Shown here: positions 1 to 9,500 of the stretch, piece after piece
Layout: each line of letters begins with the position of its first letter
How positions within the stretch are numbered: the first letter of the stretch is position 1
DNA from: Baffinella frigidus
Lineage: Eukaryota; Cryptophyceae; Cryptomonadales; Baffinellaceae
Reading direction: 5' to 3'
NCBI GenBank assembly: GCA_026770585.1
Contig: MU646876.1
Span: forward strand, 246,667 to 257,613
DNA: 10,947 nt
The notes under the pieces: model-generated
Database searches by the model: none
What the model was told of the DNA's origin: nothing
The model's input: the letters and a program-made list of their open reading frames with translations, nothing else
Translations under genes and position numbers: made by a program

Positions 1-109
1 CCCCCCCCCCCCCCCCAGCCACGCCACTACAACACGAGGTTCGTCCTCAACCCCCCCTTTCGCTTCCCGAAACTATGCCGTTTCTCACACCCAACCCTCC
101 TCCTCGCTA

Positions 110-332
110 CAGGGGTACCTCGCTCATAAGGAGCCGCCCCCCAGCCCCAGGACCAACGTAGGGTCATAGAGAGGCCTACTGTAGGGTCCTAGGGGGGTCC
201 CCGTGTGTCCAACACAGCTCCCTTGTGTCCCAACACAGTCAGGAGGATCAGAAGACGCAGGTACGGGTGCCGTTACCCTACACAAGGCCAATACCTAGGG
301 CCCTACCGTGGCCCTGGGGGCGAGGTACCCCC
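110..332. mobile_element. Broken copy of the palindromic MITE
   Basis: Left end CAGGGGTACCTCGCTCATAA after TA (108-109) and inner palindrome to about 215; a right-end remnant CGAGGTACCCCCGTA at 321-335. The middle is replaced by other sequence that includes a copied exon 14 end. Confidence 0.65.
244..276 (-). repeat. Copy of exon 14 3' part with stop codon
   Basis: Reads GNGTRTCVF and TGA, against GNGARTCVF and TGA in the gene, 255 bp downstream of the real stop. It is the 3'-side partner of the 5' copy at 678-723. Confidence 0.85.
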
Positions 333-373
333 GTAGCTACGTGAGTCGCGGGACCACCGTAGGGCTCTAGATA

Positions 374-491
374 CAGGGGTACCTCGCTCATAAGAAACTG
401 CCCCCAACCCTAGGACCCCCATATGGCCCTAGGCACAGTCCTACTGTAGGGCCCTAGGGGGGGGCGGTTTCCTATGAGCGAGGTACCCCAG
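374..491. mobile_element. 118-bp palindromic MITE just beyond the stop codon
   Basis: Same family as 1162-1280 (CAGGGGTACCTCGCTCATAA end), TA at 372-373 and 492-493. In gene sense it begins six bases after the TGA, so it must form most of the 3' UTR if transcription passes it. Confidence 0.9.
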
Positions 492-498
492 TAGATGA

Positions 499-569
499 TC
501 AGAAGACGCAGGTGCGGGCGCCGTTGCCGCCCACCGTCTGGGACCAGTCCGGGATCACGCACAGCGTGC
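499..569 (-). CDS. Exon 14: second LysM end and stop codon
   Basis: Acceptor AACGCAG|GC joins the A of exon 13 to form Ser, giving LAVG-S-TLCVIPDWSQTV, a normal LysM C-terminal strand, then GGNGARTCVF and TGA (499-501). The four C-terminal cysteine/aromatic residues after LysM and the stop define the 3' end. A palindromic element starts five bases beyond the stop. Confidence 0.92.
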
Positions 570-3500
570 CTGCGTTCGGGTTTCGGGTTTAGGGATCAGG
601 GATTAGGGATTTGGGTTTACAAATTGCACCCACTGACCAGGCCTGCCTGAACTCGGCTCGCCATGAAAGACATTTCGATCCCGCCCACGATCTGGGACCA
701 GTCGGGGATCACGCACAGCGAGCCTCGTTTCGGGGTTTGGGTTTTCAGTCACCACTCACAGACACCTAGCTGGAGTTGCGGGTTGAGGGTTCAGGGTGGT
801 GGGGGGGGCAGGGCGCTCACCGCAGGTCTCCTGCTCTCCCGCGTAGTAGGGCTACTCGGGTGTGTGCGCAGGCAACGGTGGGGGTGGGGAGGGCGGGGAG
901 GGTGGGGAGGGTGGTGGGAAAGCAGGCAGCAGGGGGGGCGCGGAGGTTTCGGGGTTGGGGTTTCGGGGTTAGGGGGTTGGGGGGTTACGGGTTTAGAGTT
1001 CAGGGTTTAGGGTTTAGGATGGCTTGGGGCGGCCGAAGTTGGTGGGGGTGGCGATATATAATATATATATATATATATGTATATATATATTGGTATTGAT
1101 AGGGGAGGGGGGTGGGAAGGTGCGCTCACTGCAAGTCTCCTCCTCGCACACATCAGGCCTACAGGGGTACCTCGCTCATAAGAAACTGCCCCCCCCCCCT
1201 TGGACAACCATAGGGCCCTAGGCATAGTCCTACTGTAGGATCCTAGTGGGGGGCGGTTTCTTGTGAGCGAGGTACCCCTGTACACATGAGCGGTCTCTCT
1301 CTCTCTCTCTCTCTAACAACACGCGAGCAGGCGGTGGGGGGTGGTGGGGAGGGGCGCTTACTGGAGGAGAGAGTGGAGGAGAGTGTCAGGTGTAGGGAGG
1401 AGGTGTCGGGATATGTGGAGAGGGCGAGTGCTAGCGGTGTAGTGAGGGGGTGCAGGGGGTGGGAAGGGGTGCTGACTTCCCACAGCGAGCGAGACGAGAT
1501 CGATGGCGGTTGGGTTGATCGCCTGCTCGAGAGACACCCCCCCCGCTTGCGTGAATACCCCGACGGAACAACGCGAGACACACGCGAGCGCCCTGTCTGT
1601 TTCTACATGGAATCACTGGATGGCAACCGACACCTTATCGGTACCCGAATGGGTACCTCGCCAAAAAGACATTTTGCCCGAGAAACAAATCGATTTTCCT
1701 CCAAAAGTGGCCCATTTGTGGGGAAGAATTGTGAAGTGACCGCAATTCCCGAATTCTAGACCGTCGTTCCGCGTAGCAGTGCTCTGTCTGACCTCTCGCT
1801 TGAACACGCCACACCAGGGTTTGCTCTCGTCAACATCCTACGCAACAAAATCTTCACTTCCCACAGAGAGCGAGACGAGATCGATGGCGGTTTTATCCGG
1901 GGAAAACTATTTTTCTTTCATTTGATGGCAAAGAAAATTACTACAAAATTCGTTCTTATTAGTAATATTAAAGCATTTGTGTAGTAATTTTCGTTGCCAT
2001 CAAATGCAAGAAAAATAGGCTTCCCCGAATAAGGTTGGGTTGATGGCCTGCGAGACACACCACACCACGCTTTAATCCGGGAACATGTTTAATTTAAAAT
2101 AAATGGGATCCCTATTTGTTCATGGGAGTAGGACCAAGGTTACTTAGGGCCCTAACTAAATTCAATTAGGACCAGAACCCTGTTTGATAGGCCATTTTCT
2201 GTTAAATGAAACATGTTCCCGGATGAGGGCAGCTCGTCCTACTGTAGTAATGGCGTGTCAAACTTTGCGCGTCCCACATAAATACACTGGGGACTTTCAT
2301 CAGGGGAGCAGGGTTCAAGGACGCACTGGGGATGCTGCTTGGTCCAGGGGTTGGAGTTCAAGGTCAGGGGTTAGAACAAGACCTGGAGGTGAAACTTGGT
2401 CATCCAGAAGCAATCGAACCCCTTCCCTTACCAGGGCTAGTTCAAGGATGAATAGGGCCTAGGATTTAGGGGTTGGGGTTCACGGTTATGGGTGAGAACA
2501 GGACCTGGAGGTGGAGCTTGGTCATGCCAAAGCGCCGCATGATCGAGTCCAGCGTCTCCCCCAGCGTCACCTTTGTCAGGGTGTAGGGTTCAGGGTTCGG
2601 GTGCAGGGTGGGAGAGTGCTAGGTGTAGGGAGGTGCAGGGAGAGAGCCCTAAACCCTCAAGGGGTTCCAGTCCTGAACTCTAGGCGCATGATCGAATCCA
2701 GCGTCTCCCCCCAGCCTCGCCTGGTTAGGGTGTAGGCTTCAGGGTCTAGAGTGTAGGGTGCAGGGCGGGAGAGTGCTAGGTGTAGGGAGGAGGTGGGGAG
2801 AGGAGTGTGCAGGAAGTATGTTGAGTGAGGAGGTCTAGGGAGGTGCAGCGAGCCCTGCACCCCAGGCGCATGATCGAGTCCAGAGTCTCCCCCAACGTTA
2901 CCTGTGTGAGGGTTAAGGGTTCAGGGTTTGAGGGTCAGGGTTCAGGGTGTAGGGTGTAGGGTGTAGGGTGTAGGGTGTAGTGTGTAGGGTGTAGGGTGGG
3001 AGAGTGCTAGGTGTAGAGAGGTGCAGTGCGAGAGTCCTAAACCCTCAAGGGGTTCGGAGGGAGGAGGTCTAGGCGCATCATCGCAGCGTCTTCCCCCGGG
3101 TCACCTTTGTTGGGGTTTAGGGTCTAGGTTTGGGGTTCAGGGTTGGGGTTTGGGGTTTAGGGTTTAGGGTTTAGGGTTTAGGGTTTAGAGTTTAGGGTTT
3201 AGGGTTTATGGTTTAAGGTTCAGGGTGTAGGGCTCAGGGTTCAGGGTGTAGGATTTAGGATTTAGGGTTCAGGGTTTAGGATTCAGGGTTCAGGGTGTAG
3301 GGTTTAAGGTGTGGGGCGACCTCAAATCTCAGATGCAAAATATCGAAATACCGCTAAAAAAACAGGCTTAGGGTTTAGGGTTTGGGGACCTCAAAGGGGT
3401 GTGCGAAGTAGCGCGGTTCCAGGGTCTTCCGCGTGTCGGGGTTCCCAGGGTTCATCGACCTGGGTGAGGGGTTAGGGTTTAGGGTTCAGGGTTCAGGGTT

Positions 3501-6500
3501 CAGGGTTCAGGGTTTAGGGTTTGGGGTTTAGGGTTCAGGGTTTGGGGTTTGGGGTTTGAGGTGTACCAGACAGTGAGCCAGTCGTTGCCGTGCTTCTGCG
3601 CGAGCGAGAACAGGTTGTCCTCCACGCCGAGTAACCTGGCAGAGGGTGTATTGTTTATTGTTTAAGGTTAATTGTTTATTTTTATTTTTATTTTTATTTT
3701 TTGTGGTTGATTTTTTGTTGTTTATTTATCATTAGTATCATTAGTTTTTGTTGTTGATTTATCATTATTATCATTATTATTATTGATTGTTAAGGTGTAG
3801 GTTGAGGGGTTTGACCTCCGGCAGTGGCGCGCCTCCGTGAGGTTGCCCTGCATCCGCTGCCCCTCCGCGTCCGCCACGGCCACCCCCACGTACATGTTCG
3901 CCTTCAGCGCCTGGTGTCAGGGCTTGAGAGTTTCAGGGGTTCGAGTTTAGGAGTTGCAGGCATCCTGGATCCGGGATCCGGGATTCAGGATCCGGGATTT
4001 GGGATTCGGGTTGCAGTGGACGGCCACCCCCACGTACATGCTCTCCTTCAGCGCCTGGTGTTAGGGTTCAGGGTTTACGAATTTATGAGTTTACGTGTGA
4101 TGAGTTTTAGGGATCCGGGATCCGGGATCCGGGATTCAGGATCCGGGATTCGCGTTGCTGTGGACGGCCACCCCCTTGTACTTGTTGTCCTCCAGCGCCT
4201 GGTATTAGAGTTTCGGGTTTAGGAATTTTAGGGATCCGGGATCTAGGATCCTGGATCCTGGATCCTGGATCCGGGATTCGGGTTCCAGTGGGGGGAACGG
4301 TCAAAGGGCGTCGTCGCCTGACAATCCCTAACACGCTCCTTGCCACCCCGAAGTTGACGGGTTTGTACCGCACACCCAGTCAGCTTGAGAATCATCTGCC
4401 TGGACAACCCGACTCGCGCTTTCCGTTCGGTATAATCCCGGGAGTGAGGCCGAAAACCGGAGTGCGTACGCCTCCGAGTGGAACGAATGCCCGTCCCACA
4501 AAGCCCTCTACTTCGTGCTTTGGCACCACACGGTGGACAACGAACCTTTCAACAAAAGTTAAGTTGCCCAGAGATAATTGACTTCAAGGATGTTCTGTCG
4601 TAAATTTTGTCACGTAACATCCCAGAATCCAGCCCCAAATTCAAATGCGAAACCCTCGAAGCCCACCGGGTGGTTGCTGATAGTGGTGCCCGGCAGTTCC
4701 GGTGTCCACCTCAACCACCCTTCAATCGTCAAAAATCGCAAACCTATAAATCAAAAACCGCGTACCAATAAAAACTGCGCACCAACCAACCCTGCAATAG
4801 TCAAAAACCGCACACCAACCAACCCTGAACCCCCACCCCTAACCCCCTAAACCCTGAACCGTCAACCACACGGTAAGCCTAAACTTTGAATCCTTTCCCA
4901 CCGTGTAGGCAGCCCCCACCCCGAGTACTTCTGGCCCGAGTAAGCTCTCAGGTCCCCAAACTCCGAATACCGAAACCCGCACCCCTGAACCGCAAACCTC
5001 CAACCCCTGCACCTGTACACCCCTACACATCTACACCCCACGCCCTAAGACCCAGACGCTAAGCCCCACGCCCTGCCCTAAACCCTGAACCCCAACCCAC
5101 CGTGTAGGCAGCCCCCATCCCGGTAGACACGGAGAACTTCTGGCCCAAGCAGCCTGTCAGGTCCCCGAACTCCGAATGCCGAACCCCAAAACCCTGAACC
5201 CCAGCCGCAAACCCCTCGACACTCAACCCGCAAGCCCTAAACCAGGTGTGAACGTGGAAACCCCCACACCCTTGGCCCTAACTCACCGTGTAGGCAGCCC
5301 CCATTCCGGTAGACACGGAGCACTTGTGGCCCACGTAGGCTGTCAGGTCCCCGAGGACTCTGCGTCTCGAAACAGAGTCTTTCTATTATTCCTACCGCGA
5401 ATCGGCCACTTTACGAGAAAAAACACAGAATCCCGGTCCAATTGACGTATATGTAATTTATGCCCGGACTAATTAACTCACCGTGTAGGCAGCCCCCATC
5501 CCGGTAGACACGGAGTACTTCTGGCCCAAGTAGGCTGTCACGTCTCCGAACTCCGAGTATTGCGCGTCTGTGGGCTTCGCTTCCACGTTCACCTGGTGTG
5601 GCCTTTTGGGTTAAGGGTGTGGGGTACCCCGGTATTATACTCAGGATAGTCATGGACGTTGAGTCTCGCGTAACCATACCCGCAGCCGTGGGGTTTCGGG
5701 TTTGCCTCCCCGCGGGGCATCAGTCCTAACCCCCAAACTATCCTACCTCTTCGCGCGTGACAGCCCAGGTAGGCACGTTCACCTGGTTTGGAGTTTCCGT
5801 CAACGATGGGCTCTCAACCAACAACGTCTGTAACGGGTCAACACGCGTGTGACTTTCGTGGCTCTAAATTGTTTTTCAAGAGCAAGGTTTAGGGTGTAGG
5901 GTTTGCACATATGTGATGAATGCATCTTGGGGTTTGGGGTGCAGGGTGTGGCCATAAGTGGAGGCGAGCCAGGAAAGTCTCCAACGGGTCAACGTTTTTG
6001 CCAGGATTTCATGAGAAAACGCTTTCAATTTATAGACTTGGATTCAATCAAAATTACCACACGTTTGCTTTAATATTAGTAATAAAGATCATTCTGTGTG
6101 GTAAATGTCATTGAACCAAGTTGATAAATTAAAAGTGTTTCCATGTGAGATTGGTTCGACACCAGGGCAAGTCTCAAACGGGTCAACATGCGGTCAACTT
6201 TCGCGGGGCCGCACATAAGTGGAGGCGAGGCTGTTGCAGGGTGTCGGGTGCAGGGCAGGTACATAAGTGGAGGCGAGGCTGATCGAGGACGAGCTGCCGC
6301 GCACGGCCATGGTGGCCGTCATCTCCCGCACCCCCGGGGCGTACTGGATCAGCGTCGCCGTCGCCTGCGAGGCGCTTGCAAGGTGAGGCATAGCATAGCT
6401 AGCACTCTCCCTTCCTACACCAGAGCAAAGCTTAGCATAGCATAGCTTAGCTTAGCTGGCACTCTCCCTTCCTACACCAGAGCATATCTAGACGCTCCCT

Positions 6501-9500
6501 CCCTACACCTCCCTACACCTCCCTGCACCACATGCCTGCACCTAGCACTCCCCCCCTCCATCCCCGCCCTCCACCTAGCACTCTCTCCCCCTGCACCTCA
6601 CTACATCTCCCGCACCCCCGGGGCGTACTGGATCAGCGTCGCCGTCGCCTGAGAGGGAAAGCGAGAGGGGGGGTGAGAGGGCAGCAGCGAGAGTGATCCA
6701 CTTAGTGCGGTCCACTTGACGCGATAAGTGGACCAGGTGTCAGACCGGGTCCTTTCCCGCTCCAAAGTTGACATATGTGTACCAGAAACTCATTATGGAG
6801 GGTGCAGATGCGGTGAGCAACGCTTTTCTAGCTCTCTCCCAAGAGTCGATTTGGTCACACCGCCATGTGCGCCCAGGCTCATTTCCACTCAAAAGTTGAC
6901 GGGTTTGTACCACACATCCATCAACATCAACTTAAGAGAAGGCCGTTGACTGGTCGGCCATATCTGGGGAGATGAGCAAATTCCAGAAGGCGTAGACGTT
7001 TTCCACGGCGCGCGTGGCCACACGCCCACCCTCTCCTGTCTAGCTCTGTCTCTCAAGAGTCGACTTGGTCACTCGAGTCGCCGAGTGAGGCATAGGTGGG
7101 AGGGAACCTGGCCAGCCATATCCGGGGAGATCAGCACGTTCCCAAACCCGTAGGCGTTATCCATGTCCCAGTCTATTTCGTCTCACAAATCTGGTGCGCC
7201 CGGGTCCTTTCCCACCCCAAAGTTGTCGGTTTTGTACCACACACCCAGCATGTCAACTTACGAGAAGGCCGTTACCTGGTCAGCCATATCCGGGGAGATG
7301 AGCACGTTCCCGAAGCCGTAGACGTTATCCAAAGCGCGCGTGGCCACTAGCTCCCCCTCGAGGCACATCGGCGAGACGATTTGCCCGCGCAGCGCCCCAT
7401 CTGCCGTACCGCGTGTCGTTAACTTTTGCCGATGCGAGCCGGGAATTTATGTTTTTTCTCGTAAAGTGGCAGATGTGTGTGGTACTGCCCGCGTAGCGCC
7501 CCCCTGGCGCGACATTGCAATGTCGCGAAAACGTTGAATGTTGAAATGCAAAGACGTGACTGTTGGAATGAAAACCCTAAACCCAAGACAACGATGATGT
7601 CAACATCGCTACTGCCTACCGAACCCCTGTCCTAAAATTATAACAAGAAAACCGCGTGATCTCAATCCGGAACCCTGTCGCAAAAATGTTGCCACCAGAA
7701 CCCTAAAGAGCACGAACCTGGTTGACTCGCTGGGTACGCGATACAAATGCGTCAACTTTGGAGCCAAAAATTCCCCCGGGCGCCCGCCGTTTTGTGCCGC
7801 GGTGGCGATGAGAACTAATGCCAGAAGCTAACGCCAGCGGACCCCCTAGCATACGATAGGACCCCTTCCTCTTCCTACGACTTTTAAAACAAAAATATTT
7901 TAAAAGACGTGGGAGGAGGGCTCCTACCGTAAGCAATCCGTAGGCTCTAAGTACCTCGCTGGCGTTGGCTTTTTGCATGAGAACATAGGCGCGTCTAGCT
8001 CTGCCTGACTAAAAGTGGGCTCGCCATAAAACATTTCAGTCGCCCTGTTGTACTGGAGGTTCTGCTCTAAATGTGTTTTATGGTAAGCCCGGTTTTCACC
8101 AGGCAGAGGAAGGAACCTGGTGGCGATGACAACGTACCACGCCAGATTCTTGGAAGGGGTCGCCAAAAGTCAATTCCTCCTCAAGGCAAGGTTTTCACAA
8201 GTTCACACCCGTATCGACATACGTTTTAAAAAAATGAACCCCCGCCTTGAATCTGGCGTGGTAAGCACGCCCCTCCAGCATTTTCCAAAGGATCTGCTCG
8301 AGGCGCTCCGAACCCTACCGCTGCCTCACCGACTATCCTCAAGTTCACACGCCGGGTCCGCGGTACAAACACGCCAACTTTGGAGCGGACAACAGGCCGG
8401 GCCCCCAAATCGGTGAAAGCGAATCACCTCTTGAGACGGAGGTAGGAACCTTGATCCGGGGAACCCTATTTTTCTTTCATTTGATGGCAATGAAAATTAC
8501 TACACATTTTATTGAATATTACTAGTAAGAAAAAATATGTAGTAATTTTCGTTGCCGTAACATGAAAGAAAAATAGGTTTCCCCGGATAAACCTGGATGC
8601 GATGTAGTGGCGATGAGCACGTACGCGCGCCCCTCCCGGATGAACTGCAGGATCTGCTCTAGGCGGTCACTCGTCGCCGTCTTCCGAATCGACACCAGTT
8701 GCCCCACCTGCGGAGGGTGCGTTCAGGGTTTGGGAACACCGTCAAAGTTGAAGGTGTGAGTAGACCTCCACTTTTGAGGGCTGCTACTGTACCGAGGCGG
8801 GCTCGTCCTGAGGATGCTAGACTTTTTGATCACTCATTTCCAGGCGTGAGCGTAATGAACAAGTCCAGGATCTGCTCTAGGTGGTCTGAAGTCGGTGTCT
8901 TCCCAATCGACACCCGTTGCCCCACCTGTGGAGGGTGCGTTGCCAACGGTTGACGGCGATCATCACGCATCTCTTGATGAAAGGTTGAAAGCGTTGGTCA
9001 CTCATCTCTTCATCACTCATATCCAGGCTCTCTTCATCACTCATCTCCACACCCGAGAGTGATAAAGAAGAAATGGGTCGACTGCCTTCCCCCGAGGCAG
9101 CGGACTCACCGCCTCCTAGCAGACGGTTGCCCGCCTCCTACAAGCCTCTGTGCTCTGCCAAGGCATCTCTCTCTCCCTCTCATGTCTGAAGGTTTGACGT
9201 CGCCGTCTTCCGAATCGACGCCAGCCCCCCCCCTGATAGCCCACGCCAGATCGCAGGGGGGGGTCAATCAAACGCCACCCACCCCGCGCAACCCGGGGGA
9301 ACGTCCCCAGGAATCAAAAGCCGACTTTCCGGAATTTCCGGAATCCTGCAGTGGAGTCGACTTTTGATTGGCCCTCCTCAGAATGAAGGTGGTCCGTCTC
9401 AGTCTGATTCGCGCTCGCCAATGTGGGGAGCCTGAGCTCGTTTCCACGCCAAAGTTAACGTTTTTTTACCGCACACCCACAACGCCAACTTGAAAATAGT

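Larger units (their letters stand above)
1..498. other. 3' flank of the gene
   Basis: A C-run at 1-16, one broken and one complete palindromic MITE, and a copied stop-codon end. No other gene or clear polyadenylation signal was seen. Confidence 0.5.
570..1476 (-). other. Intron 13 (907 nt)
   Basis: Holds a 5'-part copy of exon 14 (678-723), G-rich telomere-like words (775-1017), an AT microsatellite (1054-1090), a TA-flanked palindromic element (1162-1280) and a CT microsatellite (1294-1314). CGCTCAC-like donor words near 810, 1121 and 1349 do not join a recognisable exon. Confidence 0.55.
1523..2504 (-). other. Intron 12 (982 nt)
   Basis: Holds a 3'-part copy of exon 12 (2383-2412), an inverted-repeat element (2075-2224), a second exon 13 copy broken by a MITE (1857-2056), and otherwise unique AT-richer sequence at 1560-1850 with no recognised exon. 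Confidence 0.6.
2571..3389 (-). other. Intron 11 (819 nt)
   Basis: Three truncated copies of the exon 12 5' part separated by G-rich (plus strand) repeats, then a telomere-like block. A small sequence at about 3312-3326 resembles the exon 11 end and donor (TTTGAG|GTCGCC). Confidence 0.6.
3966..4281. repeat. GGATCCGGGAT minisatellite blocks
   Basis: Blocks at about 3966-4010, 4110-4152 and 4231-4281 of GGATCCGGGATTCAGGATCC-type words. Each belongs to one unit of the 144-bp tandem duplication that also carries the exon 9 5' copies. Confidence 0.75.
4740..5280. repeat. C-rich telomere-like degenerate repeats
   Basis: Words such as CCCTAAACCCTGAACC on the plus strand, the opposite polarity to the GGGTTTAGGG words found at 555-4290. 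Interleaved with exon 8 copies. Confidence 0.6.
3911..5481 (-). other. Intron 8 (1571 nt)
   Basis: On the exon 8 side three 3'-part copies of that exon; on the exon 9 side two 5'-part copies of that one, separated by GGATCC minisatellite. Between them lies unique-looking sequence (4400-4740) without recognised exon, and C-rich telomere-like DNA (4740-5280). Confidence 0.6.
5593..6262 (-). other. Intron 7 (670 nt)
   Basis: Holds two short 3' copies of exon 7, a long inverted-repeat element (6007-6155), three copies of AACGGGTCAAC (5832, 5982, 6178) and a 36-nt optional cassette resembling the start of exon 8 (5747-5782). Confidence 0.6.
6365..7275 (-). other. Intron 6 (911 nt)
   Basis: Holds two 3'-part copies of exon 6 with AAGTTGAC-family copies between them, then CTAGCTCTG-type element ends (6828, 7036), a direct-repeat region of CTCCC/CTACACC words (6388-6600) and one 5'-part copy of exon 7. 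Confidence 0.6.
7401..8592 (-). other. Intron 5 (1192 nt)
   Basis: Begins with the 139-bp MITE at the exon 5 donor and contains 3'-part copies of exon 5, a TA-flanked element nested in one of them, a 110-bp inverted-repeat element, two AAGTTGAC-family copies, a 20-bp perfect palindrome (7508-7527) and a short 5' copy of exon 6 (7484-7507). Confidence 0.6.

Noticed and set aside
663-1010. Plus-strand 115-codon frame rich in Gly
   Set aside because: Low-complexity G-rich intron sequence and antisense of an exon 14 copy.
3115-3300. True chromosome end
   Set aside because: The telomere-like block is interstitial, degenerate and inside an intron, with exons on both sides.
3312-3326. Copy of the exon 11 3' end (TTTGAG|GTCGCC)
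   Set aside because: Only about ten bases match; too short to separate from chance, so it is mentioned only in the intron entry.
3824-4222. Plus-strand open frame of 132 codons
   Set aside because: It is the antisense of exon 9 and its two 5' copies with the minisatellite between; the repeats keep it open. The minus strand has splice sites and family-like sequence.
4288-4850. Two plus-strand frames (97 and 90 codons)
   Set aside because: They run through an AAGTTGAC repeat and C-rich telomere-like repeats and have no recognisable protein pattern.
4902-5592. Evenly spaced repeats as a CRISPR array
   Set aside because: The repeats are about 75-110 bp, coding, with donor sites, and the host is eukaryotic; they are exon 8 copies.
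9059-9367. Plus-strand 102-codon frame
   Set aside because: Covers an antisense fragment of exon 5 and C-rich sequence; no protein-family features.
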